From contig CAYPEL010000070.1 of assembly GCA_964409635.1 (NCBI GenBank), positions 1 to 13,324 on the forward strand: a stretch of 13,324 nucleotides of DNA. The letters run 5' to 3'. Source of the DNA: CAYPEL01 sp964409635 (GTDB lineage: Bacteria; Pseudomonadota; Gammaproteobacteria; DSM-19610). This document shows, in pieces, positions 1 to 7,769 of the stretch. The position numbers were made by a program, and so were the translations under genes. The notes under the pieces are model-generated. The model did no database searches. It was given only the letters and a program-made list of their open reading frames with translations, and was not told where the DNA came from. Numbering within the stretch: position 1 is the first letter of the stretch; the number at the start of each line of letters is the position of its first letter.

Positions 1-54
1 ATCTTGAACGGTGGAGTGGGCGATATTTCGGAGCCTTTCGCATGAAAGGCAGTG

Positions 55-990
55 ATGCATGGTTCTGTTTGGGCGCTTGACTTGAGGGGACAGGGCTTTT
101 ATTTTACCTATACACAGGCTGATTCAGCCTGCTATATGGCTAAAGATTCCGGCCGTAACCGCATCCATGTTTACCGTGCTGATGACACCCAGCTTGCCCA
201 TCGCAAGGGAGAAATGCAGTGGGTGTCACAAATACATGAAGCCTTTGAAGACAATCGCCTGTTTCTTTTACAACAATCTATAAAAGCCATCGGTGACACC
301 GATCAAAACGGGCGTCATTTTGAATTCCTACTGCGCATGCGGGATAATCAGGGCAACAGTATTTCCCCGGATACATTTTTACCTGCCGCTGAACGTTACA
401 ATCTCATGCCCAATATCGACCGCTGGGTTGTACGCACCGTTTTCAATTGGCTACATGAGCACCCAGAGACGCTGAAATCCACTTCATTTTGTACCATCAA
501 TTTATCCGGTCATACCTTCAGCGATGAGACCTTTCTCGCCTATGTTGTGGAACTCTTGTGGAAATTCGGAATCCCCGGTCACAAAATTTGTTTTGAGGTG
601 ACCGAAACTGCCGCTGTCGCCAACTTTAGCCATGCGTCAAAATTGATCAGCGAATTAAAAAAATACGGCTGCCTGTTTGCGCTGGATGATTTTGGCAGTG
701 GCATGTCGTCGTTCGCGTATTTAAAAAATCTGGAAGTTGATTTTCTTAAAATCGATGGCAATTTCATAACGGACATTCACCGCAATCCAACCAACTACGC
801 TATCGTTGAGTCGATTCATAAAGTCGCCCAAGTCATGGGTATTAAGACGATTGCTGAATTTGTTGAAAGCGGTGAGATCCTTCAGACACTGGAAAAAATT
901 GGTGTGAATTACGCTCAGGGCCACGGCATTTCCAAACCACAACCCCTGGAAGTTGATGAAGGCAAATCCGCTCGATGTGAAAGTATTTAG
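55..990 (+). CDS. EAL-domain c-di-GMP phosphodiesterase with residual GGDEF tail
   Basis: Predicted cytoplasmic hydrolase of cyclic di-GMP. Numbering from ATG 55, residues 22-41 match only the last helix and strand of a GGDEF domain (ADSACYMAKD...GRNRIHVY). The EAL domain fills about 55-300. All residues used for metal and substrate binding in active EAL enzymes are visible at the expected spacing: E90 (EFL), N149 (INLSG), E181 (FEVTET), D211/D212 (LDDFGSG), K232 (LKIDG), E268 (IAEFVE) and Q288 (AQGHGISKP), so catalysis is likely. ATG 55 is preferred over GTG 52 because AAAGG (45-49) lies 5 nt upstream of it. The first ~20 residues do not resemble GGDEF, and no other frame between 1 and 110 restores that domain, so the gene is either a real truncated form or the remnant of a longer GGDEF-EAL gene broken by a frameshift or rearrangement near the window edge. 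Family assignment is firm; the start and full extent are not. Confidence 0.85.
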   Translation: MHGSVWALDLRGQGFYFTYTQADSACYMAKDSGRNRIHVYRADDTQLAHRKGEMQWVSQIHEAFEDNRLFLLQQSIKAIGDTDQNGRHFEFLLRMRDNQGNSISPDTFLPAAERYNLMPNIDRWVVRTVFNWLHEHPETLKSTSFCTINLSGHTFSDETFLAYVVELLWKFGIPGHKICFEVTETAAVANFSHASKLISELKKYGCLFALDDFGSGMSSFAYLKNLEVDFLKIDGNFITDIHRNPTNYAIVESIHKVAQVMGIKTIAEFVESGEILQTLEKIGVNYAQGHGISKPQPLEVDEGKSARCESI

Positions 991-1155
991 TGGCAAGCTG
1001 CGCAATCTGGATAAGAATTGACGCTGCCTCATAGATTTTTACACCCAGTCTAGGGCTAAACCCCATTCCTCACAGGAAGTTGATGCTAGCGCTGACCCGC
1101 TAATCAATCCTAAACTTGATTACCTGCTGATAAAATCACAGTAAGGAATAATCCA

Positions 1156-1181
1156 ATTATCTGACAATACTGTCAGATAAT
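1156..1181. promoter_or_regulatory. Perfect palindrome, candidate operator/enhancer
   Basis: Arms ATTATCTGACA (1156-1166) and TGTCAGATAAT (1171-1181) are perfect inverted repeats around the 4-nt spacer ATAC. The inner 14 nt GACAATACTGTCAG (1163-1176) recur exactly at 13055-13068. There is no U-tract, so it does not look like a terminator. It lies about 280 bp upstream of the sigma-54 activator gene, a plausible distance for an autoregulatory enhancer. The bound protein is inferred, not shown. Confidence 0.5.
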
Positions 1182-1270
1182 CTCCTAAGTCATTCTTGGG
1201 GGCCACATAAAATCGGGAATATCAACCGTAAAAACAACTGCTTGATTTCTTATATACACTTTCCTTAACG

Positions 1271-1329
1271 AATGAATGGCAGAACTGGCAGACACACCAG
1301 ACAGACTGGTCAGCTACAACCCATTCATT
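1271..1329 (+). repeat. Nested inverted repeat upstream of the activator gene
   Basis: The 9-bp perfect arms AATGAATGG (1271-1279) and CCATTCATT (1321-1329) enclose 41 nt that contain a second stem, ACCAG/CTGGT (1296-1310), and two copies of TGGCAGA-like sequence. As RNA it could fold into a stem with an inner hairpin. It could be part of a leader or a protein-binding site; nothing in the sequence decides between these. Confidence 0.3.
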
Positions 1330-1428
1330 TTTAATGTATTTATTGTAGATCCTAGATCTTAGTACAGTTAGTATATAGACATTATAAATGTGAAAATATG
1401 CCACACCATAAACTCGTGTGTGCCTACA

Positions 1429-1434
1429 TATAAT
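1429..1434 (+). promoter_or_regulatory. Possible -10 box of the activator gene
   Basis: A perfect TATAAT lies 22 nt before ATG 1456. The expected -35 position (about 1406-1411) reads CCATAA, a poor match, so any promoter would be weak or factor-dependent and would leave a very short leader. Confidence 0.25.
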
Positions 1435-1455
1435 ACGCTGTAGCAAGACAAAAAT

Positions 1456-2925
1456 ATGAGCAAACCAAAAGTGCCCAGAGCATTTGAATGCCTGTTGGAT
1501 CTGTATCAGCAGCCATTTGTATTGGTCGATAAAAACTACACCATTGTCGCCGCCAACAAGGCTTACTCTGAACAATACCAACAGCCAGTCGAGCAGATTG
1601 TTGGCCGCAAATGTCACGAAGTCTCGCATCACTCCGACCGGCCGTGCATGGAAAACGGTGAAGATTGCCCTCACGAGCGCATGTTTAAAAGCGGCCAGAT
1701 GGAGAAAGCCATCCATATTCATCAACGGCCTGACGGCACCAAAGACTGTGTTGAAATCTGTGCCCACCCTATCTATGGGGACGATGGTGAAATTCTCTAC
1801 ATGGCTGAACAACTAAGACCCATCGCACAAAAACAGGTGCTTGAAGCAAACGGTCTGATTGGTGAACATCCAAAATTTCTTGAAACCATACAGGAAGCGA
1901 ACCTGTTGGCCTCTATCGGCATGCCGGTACTGATCTACGGTGAAAGCGGTGTTGGCAAGGAAGGACTAGCACACCACCTACATAATCAGTCGGCACGGAA
2001 AGATGCACCCTTTGTTACCCTGGATTGCTGCGGCCTCAGTGAAACCCTGTTCGAATCTGAATTATTCGGACACGAAGCCGGGGCTTTTACAGATGCACAG
2101 AAGCGCAAGATCGGACTGTTTGAAATAGCCGATGGCGGCACACTGTTTCTGGATGAGATTGGTGAAATATCACCGGTTATCCAAGCCAAATTGTTGAGGG
2201 TCATCGAAACCGGGCAATTTCGCCGGGTCGGCGGGACAACACCGCTGGAATCCAATGTGCGCATAGTTTCCGCTACCAACAAAGATCTGCAAGCTATGGT
2301 CGATGCTGGCCAGTTCCGGGCTGATCTCTACTACAGGGTCGCCGGACACGTTTTGTTAACACCCCCCTTACGTGAACGAAAATCGGATATTACCAAACTG
2401 GCCAGTTACTTTATTGAAAAAAGCGGCAAGTCGGCTGTTGTCACCCCGCAAACGCAGCAAATTCTGGAAGACTATGCTTACCCGGGTAATGTGCGCGAAC
2501 TCAAACACATTATAGAACTAGCCACTCTGAACGCGGAAGGTGCCAGTATCCTGAGACCGGAACACTTGCCGGAATCAATCATCAACTGGCGCAAGAATTT
2601 AACGCAAAATAAAAACCGCTCAGAGACACCGCAAAATGATTTGTCCATCAACAATGATTTTGATCGTTACGCGCTTGGCGTAGACCGGGAAGAAGTGCTG
2701 CGGGCACTCAATTTATATAATGGATCCAGACGTAAAGCGGCCAAAAAACTGGGCATCAACGAACGCAAACTCTACCGCCTTATAAAGCGATACCGCGATG
2801 ATGGTTTTAAGGTGCCGGGAAACCGGAATGAGTCTGGCGCGAATCTGGCCCTGTTATTAGCTTCTGTATCCTATACACTACAGGATCTTATCAAGACAGA
2901 GTACTGGATAGTACCTCTGCTCTAG
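1456..2925 (+). CDS. Sigma-54-dependent activator (PAS-AAA+-Fis)
   Basis: Cytoplasmic NtrC-family transcription activator that uses ATP to open sigma-54 RNA polymerase complexes (family knowledge). Seen in the 489 aa: a PAS domain at about 8-120 with an unusual Cys/His cluster (C53, H54, H58, H59, C64, C71, H73); an AAA+ domain at about 133-370 with Walker A GESGVGKE (162-169), the sigma-54 contact loop as GAFTDA (209-214) instead of the usual GAFTGA, Walker B TLFLDE (229-234), ATN (273-275), RADLYYR (288-294) and GNVREL (344-349); and a Fis-type helix-turn-helix at about 408-446. There is no receiver domain, so the signal probably enters through the PAS. An in-frame TAG at 1441 makes ATG 1456 the first possible ATG; no good Shine-Dalgarno is seen. 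About 39 residues follow the HTH, an odd tail. The next gene begins 39 nt later, suggesting one operon. A target sigma-54 promoter is present at 12914-12930. Confidence 0.92.
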   Translation: MSKPKVPRAFECLLDLYQQPFVLVDKNYTIVAANKAYSEQYQQPVEQIVGRKCHEVSHHSDRPCMENGEDCPHERMFKSGQMEKAIHIHQRPDGTKDCVEICAHPIYGDDGEILYMAEQLRPIAQKQVLEANGLIGEHPKFLETIQEANLLASIGMPVLIYGESGVGKEGLAHHLHNQSARKDAPFVTLDCCGLSETLFESELFGHEAGAFTDAQKRKIGLFEIADGGTLFLDEIGEISPVIQAKLLRVIETGQFRRVGGTTPLESNVRIVSATNKDLQAMVDAGQFRADLYYRVAGHVLLTPPLRERKSDITKLASYFIEKSGKSAVVTPQTQQILEDYAYPGNVRELKHIIELATLNAEGASILRPEHLPESIINWRKNLTQNKNRSETPQNDLSINNDFDRYALGVDREEVLRALNLYNGSRRKAAKKLGINERKLYRLIKRYRDDGFKVPGNRNESGANLALLLASVSYTLQDLIKTEYWIVPLL

Positions 2926-2951
2926 AGGTAAACTCCAGGGCAGATTTCTAA

Positions 2952-2958
2952 TGAAAGA
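2952..2958 (+). promoter_or_regulatory. Ribosome binding site deciding the GTG 2965 start
   Basis: GAAAGAG lies 6 nt before GTG 2965. The first in-frame ATG, at 2989, has no purine-rich sequence before it. This favours the GTG start, which puts about 20 residues before the membrane segment. Confidence 0.5.
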
Positions 2959-2964
2959 GCTGGT

Positions 2965-5900
2965 GTGATTAGTGTGCTAACAGCCAAAATGAACAAACCT
3001 TTTTCCTTGCGTATGCCAGACAAAATGCTGCCATTGATTGCCAATGGCGTTATGCTCATTTTTCTGAGTTATCTTTTTTCACAACTTGGCACACACATAC
3101 TGAAATTAATGCAGCCGGACACTAAAACCGTGTATCTAGTCGACACGCACAACATACCAAAACAGATAACAGTATCTTCCAGAAACATAACCCGCAAAAT
3201 TGCCTCAATGCATTTATTCGGCAAGATAGAAAAAAAAGCAGCCCGGGCAGTAAAAAAACAAATTGTCGCGCCTGTTACCAAATTAAACCTGACGCTACGT
3301 GGCATTGTCGCCGAAGACCAGAAACATCTTGGACTGGCTATCATTCAGGAGGATAAGAAGAAAGATGAAAAACCTTTTTCTGTTAAACAATCAGTTTTTG
3401 GCCTGGCAACTTTAGAAGAGATTTATGAAGACCGCGTCATCTTACTGCGCAACGGTAATTATGAAACTTTGCGCCTCCCCGAAAATGCTTTGCCCAGAGA
3501 ACACTTTATTAATCGCGCTGAAATACAGGCAGCCAGAAAACGTGCTGCGACAGACTACCGTAACCGCTTTCTCTATGGGGATGGCGAAGATATAATAAAT
3601 TTCTTCGGCTTTGATACAGCCTATAAGAACGGTGGTTTTATAGGCTTTGTCGTCAAGGCATTGGGCGAGGAAGGTCTTGAGATGATGGCAATATTGGGTG
3701 TTGAAGATGGCGACCTGATCACTGTTGTAAACGACATGCGGCTTTCAGAATCTCTTGAGGCAGTGAACAAACTCAAGCAGTTAAAAACGGCAACTTCCGT
3801 AGACGTCATAATTGAACGTAATGGCAATGAGATCCCGTTCCATTTTGAATTCGATTTACCCGCAACTACGGCTAACAATTCAGGCTCAGTGACGGCGCAG
3901 CCAGACAATTCCCCGGCCTCTCATGCTTTGCTTCCGGATAATTCTGCTGGACAGATCCCCGGAGGCACGGCTGTTCCCCGCACTCATGTGGAGAACGCTG
4001 CAAATACTCCCCCAGCAAGTACACCTGGCGCGACCAGCCGCTTCATTCCGGATACCGGGGATGGCGACGATCTTGGAAAGGACTGGGGAGANNNNNNNNN
4101 NNNNNNNNNNNNNNNNNNNNNNNNNNNNNNNNNNNNNNNNNNNNNNNNNNNNNNNNNNNNNNNNNNNNNNNNNNNNNNNNNNNNNNNNNNNCTGCTCTAC
4201 AAGAAATTTCAGACGCCTCTTTTAGAGGCAGCAAAACGAGATAATCTGGAGCTTGTTAATGTACTGGTGCAGCATGGCGCTACGCTTGAACCTTTACAAT
4301 CGAAAAATGAGCTGCCTGCACGGCAACCACTGGTCGCTGCAGCCGAAGCAGGTCACATCAGGATCATAACAGCACTGCTTGATGCGGGCGCCGATATTGA
4401 AACCGAAAATTTCCAGCAAAAAACCCCCCTGCTAGGGGCAATCCTGGCAGAGCATCCAGATGCCGCCCGCCTGTTGCTCGAAAGAGGCGCCAACCCTGCC
4501 AACGACTCTTTTTTAAGTATAACCCCGCTGATGGCGGCAGCGCGCAAGGAACAAAAAGACATTATTGAAATACTTTTAGGAATGGGTGTAGATGTCAATG
4601 TCTCGGAAACCGGCAATGGGTACACAGCCATAATCATTGCTGCGCAACAGGGAAATATGGAGATTATTAACCTCCTGTTCTCAGCCGGAGCCACACTGAT
4701 TACTGAAGGCAAAGCCGGTCATGCGCCATTACTGAATGCTTGTAGAAAAGGCCACATCGAAGTCATCAACCTGCTACTTCAAAAAGGTGCAGACCTGAAT
4801 GCTAAAGATGCCGCGTTTCGAAATTGCCTGCAACATGCAGTCGAGGTTAAACAACTCGAAGTCATTACACTTGTAATAGAAAAAGACATCGAAATAAATG
4901 CACAAAACCAGCAAGGAGCTACACCCCTGGTACGCGCCCTGCATACGGATAATATTGCAATTGCCAGGCTATTAATGAATGCAGGCGCAGATGTGACCAT
5001 CGCCGAGAAACGCAATAAAACGGCCTTGATGTATGCAGCCGCGTTAGACGATACGGCATTCATAGAAGACCTCATTCACAAAGGGTCTGATGTCAATGCA
5101 AGAACAGATTCGGGACTGACAGCCGTGTTGTTTGCCGCGAATTCAGGCAAGCTGGACAATATAAAATTACTCGTTTCAAAGGGCGCAGATGCCGATGCCT
5201 TCGACGACAAGGGGAAAACCGCCCTGCACTATGCCGCCCGCAAAGGCGGCAGCGATGTAATAGACGAACTGGTGAAAAATGGCGCCGATGTAAACAGTGC
5301 CGACCTGAACGGAATAACTCCGCTTTTGGAAACAGCTTATCTGGGTGATGTTAAAATCGCCGAACAACTCCTCAATAAAGGTGCTGATATCAAGGCCAGA
5401 GATGCCAGTGGCGCAGGCCTCGTAATAATCGCATCTAATGCGTTGAAAGCCAACATAGTGAAATTTGCACTTGCCCACGGGGCAGACTATAAAACACCTG
5501 ACAAACGGGGAAATTCACCATTATATTACGGTGTTCGCAACAATCAATACGAACTGGTTGCTAAGGCGATTGGGAGCCAGGATGTCAATATGATTCTCGG
5601 CGCAGGTGGCTCGACCCTTTTTATGCAAGCGCTGGACAAAGGCAATCCCAGAATTGTAAGCCTGTTAATTAATAACGGTGGCGACCTAAGCAGCCGGGAC
5701 AAAGCGGGAAATACACCACTGTTTTATGCTGTTACGGGCGGCAGCCCAGGCATTGTCGACATGTTACTGGCCAAAGACGTCAATGTTGACGAACTAGACC
5801 ATGCTGGCGACACCCCCTTGTTTTCAGCCATTGAAGCAGGATGGGAAGCGCTTGTAGAAAAATTACTGGCGTCCGGTGCAAACGTCAATCACCAGAACCA

Positions 5901-6093
5901 CGAAGGCATATCACCACTGATGTTTGCGGTTAACCGAGAACGTGAGGGTATTGTACGCATGTTGCTGGCAACAGGCGCTGATCCTGCACTTAAAGATAGC
6001 AAGGGTGGCACCGTCCATGATTATGCTTTGCCGAGGCATAATAAAGTCATCAATAAGATCCTTGAGAAAGTAAAACTAGAGCAGCCCCAGTAA
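2965..6093 (+). CDS. GspC/PDZ membrane protein fused to ankyrin repeats (across an assembly gap)
   Basis: Seen before the gap (residues 1-375): a short basic N-terminus, one transmembrane helix (about 22-46), a GspC homology region (about 78-175; SMHLFGK, LNLTLRGIVAEDQ, EEIYEDRVILLRNG.YETLRLP) and a PDZ-like domain (about 222-298; GFVVKALG...ILGVEDGDLITVVND). Then comes a Pro/Ala/Asn/Asp-rich linker of at least 75 residues, after the point where ordinary GspC proteins end. Seen after the gap: about 18 ankyrin repeats and a cap. In known systems GspC is an inner-membrane protein of type II secretion whose periplasmic part contacts the secretin GspD and the cargo. With that topology the repeats would be periplasmic, which is unusual. 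No other gsp gene is in the window. The frame stays open on both sides of the 100 N, but the gap length is unknown, so two separate genes (a gspC-like gene plus an ankyrin gene) remain possible. Family calls are firm; the fusion is moderately likely. Confidence 0.72.
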   Translation: MISVLTAKMNKPFSLRMPDKMLPLIANGVMLIFLSYLFSQLGTHILKLMQPDTKTVYLVDTHNIPKQITVSSRNITRKIASMHLFGKIEKKAARAVKKQIVAPVTKLNLTLRGIVAEDQKHLGLAIIQEDKKKDEKPFSVKQSVFGLATLEEIYEDRVILLRNGNYETLRLPENALPREHFINRAEIQAARKRAATDYRNRFLYGDGEDIINFFGFDTAYKNGGFIGFVVKALGEEGLEMMAILGVEDGDLITVVNDMRLSESLEAVNKLKQLKTATSVDVIIERNGNEIPFHFEFDLPATTANNSGSVTAQPDNSPASHALLPDNSAGQIPGGTAVPRTHVENAANTPPASTPGATSRFIPDTGDGDDLGKDWGXXXXXXXXXXXXXXXXXXXXXXXXXXXXXXXXXXLLYKKFQTPLLEAAKRDNLELVNVLVQHGATLEPLQSKNELPARQPLVAAAEAGHIRIITALLDAGADIETENFQQKTPLLGAILAEHPDAARLLLERGANPANDSFLSITPLMAAARKEQKDIIEILLGMGVDVNVSETGNGYTAIIIAAQQGNMEIINLLFSAGATLITEGKAGHAPLLNACRKGHIEVINLLLQKGADLNAKDAAFRNCLQHAVEVKQLEVITLVIEKDIEINAQNQQGATPLVRALHTDNIAIARLLMNAGADVTIAEKRNKTALMYAAALDDTAFIEDLIHKGSDVNARTDSGLTAVLFAANSGKLDNIKLLVSKGADADAFDDKGKTALHYAARKGGSDVIDELVKNGADVNSADLNGITPLLETAYLGDVKIAEQLLNKGADIKARDASGAGLVIIASNALKANIVKFALAHGADYKTPDKRGNSPLYYGVRNNQYELVAKAIGSQDVNMILGAGGSTLFMQALDKGNPRIVSLLINNGGDLSSRDKAGNTPLFYAVTGGSPGIVDMLLAKDVNVDELDHAGDTPLFSAIEAGWEALVEKLLASGANVNHQNHEGISPLMFAVNREREGIVRMLLATGADPALKDSKGGTVHDYALPRHNKVINKILEKVKLEQPQ
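4092..4191. other. Assembly gap (100 N)
   Basis: Exactly 100 N, the conventional size for a scaffold gap of unknown length. It lies between the GspC/PDZ-linker part and the ankyrin part of the preceding entry. The missing sequence may hold more linker and repeats, or a stop and a new start. Confidence 0.97.
4204..6072 (+). repeat. Tandem ankyrin-repeat coding array (about 18 units)
   Basis: Units of about 33 codons follow the ankyrin pattern G.TPL..A...G...I...LL..GAD.N. They begin near 4204 directly after the gap, so the first units may be missing. The units are divergent from one another, which suggests an old array rather than a recent expansion. Ankyrin arrays usually bind proteins; the partner is unknown. 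Confidence 0.85.
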
Positions 6094-6142
6094 AGGAGTC
6101 TTCTAGCCATTCCATCAAAATGACAAATGCGTTAGAGAAATA

Positions 6143-7759
6143 ATGAACGAGTTCAACCTAAATGATATTAGTATTTCACAAGCACTAGACCTCTATAAAC
6201 AGGGCAAGCTCGATGCTGCTCAACAATTATTCCTGAACGTGTTGAAAAACGATCCTAAGAATCCAGACGCCATCTACTTCATGGCGATGATAGACCACCA
6301 GGCCGGCAGAACAGAAGTGGCGGAACATCGCGCGAATGAACTGTTACAGCTAAAACCTGAAGATGGAAAAGCCCTCAATCTCACCGGTACCCTACTGATG
6401 AGCCAGGGTAAAACGCAGCAGGCTTTGCCCTATTTTGATAAAGGCATCAAGTACAACAAGACAGACCCCTTGCTCCGGGTCAATGCCGCCATTTGCAACA
6501 TTGGCGAGGGTAACCCTGCAGCCAGTATCGAACGCTGCAAGGAGGCAATAGAACTAAACACTGAGTACCCCAATGCATACAATATACTCGGCAATGCTTA
6601 TATGGGTATGAGCGACATGGAAAAAGCCGCGCAAAGTTTCGAAAAAGCACTCGCATTAGAACCGGATTTCCTTGACGCACGATTCAATCTGGGCGCAGCG
6701 CTGCTTGATATGAACCGCTATGACGAGGCACAACAGTGCTTTGATGCGGTACTTGAAAACAACCCTGACAATGTTCATGCGCTTACCCGGAAAGCCGATG
6801 TCCTGCTAGTCAAAGATGAACTATCAGAAGCCGGACCTCTGTACGAAAAAGCGCTCAAAAACAATCAGAATTTCACGCCCGCATACATAGGTATGGGTAA
6901 ATTGTTCCAGCGCATTAAAAAAGATAACGAAGCATTGAGTCACTTCAAACGAGCCATTGAATTGAATCCGAATAATATTGAGGCGATCACACATGCAGGG
7001 GATTCATTCCGTAACTTAGGCCAATACGATGCGGCAACAGCCGCTTTTCAGGATGTGCTTAGCATCGACCCTGATAATGCACAGGCAAAATTTCATCTCG
7101 CCGCACTTCAGGATACGCCGCCCCCCGCCAAGCCTGGCGCCGATTATGTGCGGCGTCTGTTTGATGAGTTCGTTCCGACTTACGATGAGTCGCTTGCCAG
7201 AATCGAATATAATGGCCCGGAACAACTCGTCGCATTAGCCCGGCAATTCTTGCCGGATGGATCAGAAAACGCGCTTGATATTCTTGATATTGGCTGCGGT
7301 ACTGGCCTGAGCGGCATCCAATTCAGACCCCTGGCTAGAAAGCTTAAAGGTATCGACATCGCACCCAGGATGATTGAGGCGGCAAAAAAACGCGGCATTT
7401 ACGATGAGCTTGAAGTCAATGAAATTCTAACCGCACTGGTACGGCATCAGGACGATACCGATATGGTCGTATCGGCCGATGCGTTCCCCTATTTCGGCGA
7501 TCTGGATTCAGCTTTTCTGGCCGTGGTCAGCGCATTGCACAATCAGGGCTTATTCCTGTTTACTGTCGAAACGCACGATAAGGAAGCCGACTATCTGCTG
7601 GGGACAACAGCCCGGTATTCACATTCCCGGAATTACATCAGCAATCTTGCCAAACGCCGCGGATTGGAAGTCCTCGCGTGCAACGCTACCGTCTATAGAA
7701 AACAATCCGGCAAAGATGTCCAGGGCATGGTCGTCGCCCTGAAAAAAAACCAAGTCTAG
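6143..7759 (+). CDS. TPR-repeat protein with C-terminal SAM-dependent methyltransferase domain
   Basis: Seen in 538 aa: about nine tetratricopeptide repeats (residues ~10-322), a Pro-rich hinge (325-331), then a class I methyltransferase domain (~335-535). The latter has the SAM-binding motif LDIGCGTGL (381-389), an acidic motif II region (KGIDIAPRMIEAAKKRG, 402-418) and VVSADAFPYFGDL (442-454). The order matches the group described as predicted methyltransferases containing TPR repeats (COG4976). The substrate is unknown. No signal peptide or membrane segment is visible, so it should be cytoplasmic. It begins 49 nt after the ankyrin gene with only a weak GAGA ribosome site, and is probably co-transcribed with it and the sigma-54 activator. 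The TPR part likely recruits the protein that is modified, but nothing here identifies that protein. Confidence 0.88.
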   Translation: MNEFNLNDISISQALDLYKQGKLDAAQQLFLNVLKNDPKNPDAIYFMAMIDHQAGRTEVAEHRANELLQLKPEDGKALNLTGTLLMSQGKTQQALPYFDKGIKYNKTDPLLRVNAAICNIGEGNPAASIERCKEAIELNTEYPNAYNILGNAYMGMSDMEKAAQSFEKALALEPDFLDARFNLGAALLDMNRYDEAQQCFDAVLENNPDNVHALTRKADVLLVKDELSEAGPLYEKALKNNQNFTPAYIGMGKLFQRIKKDNEALSHFKRAIELNPNNIEAITHAGDSFRNLGQYDAATAAFQDVLSIDPDNAQAKFHLAALQDTPPPAKPGADYVRRLFDEFVPTYDESLARIEYNGPEQLVALARQFLPDGSENALDILDIGCGTGLSGIQFRPLARKLKGIDIAPRMIEAAKKRGIYDELEVNEILTALVRHQDDTDMVVSADAFPYFGDLDSAFLAVVSALHNQGLFLFTVETHDKEADYLLGTTARYSHSRNYISNLAKRRGLEVLACNATVYRKQSGKDVQGMVVALKKNQV

Positions 7760-7769
7760 CAACGGCTAA

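Larger units (their letters stand above)
991..1455. other. Intergenic region with several inverted repeats
   Basis: This is 465 bp with no credible gene. It holds at least three inverted repeats: TAATCAA/TTGATTA at 1101-1122 (8-nt loop), the perfect palindrome at 1156-1181, and AATGAATGG/CCATTCATT at 1271-1329 with a smaller stem inside. A direct repeat of TAGATC occurs at 1346 and 1353. No terminator with a clear U-tract follows the EAL gene. I see no GG-N10-GC sigma-54 promoter here. A perfect TATAAT lies at 1429-1434, but without a good -35 box. Confidence 0.6.

Noticed and set aside
1276..1300. TGGCAG elements as a sigma-54 promoter of the activator gene
   Set aside because: No GC lies 10 nt after either GG, so the required spacing is missing.
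1222..1812. Minus-strand open frame of 196 codons across the activator start
   Set aside because: It overlaps the PAS-coding part of the activator, shows no domain and extends into repeat-rich non-coding DNA. The plus-strand frame has clear family motifs.
2093..2110. GAFTDA instead of GAFTGA as a sign of an activator unable to use sigma-54
   Set aside because: From family knowledge, this variant followed by a GLFE segment is common in enhancer-binding proteins. All other AAA+ motifs are intact.
2912..2930. TACCTCT/AGAGGTA hairpin over the activator stop codon as a terminator
   Set aside because: There is no U-tract after it and the next gene follows closely. It may be chance or a weak structure.
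2951..2968. Five-codon reading frame whose TGA overlaps the GTG start of the GspC-ankyrin gene
   Set aside because: Too short to separate from chance, and it has no clear ribosome site of its own.
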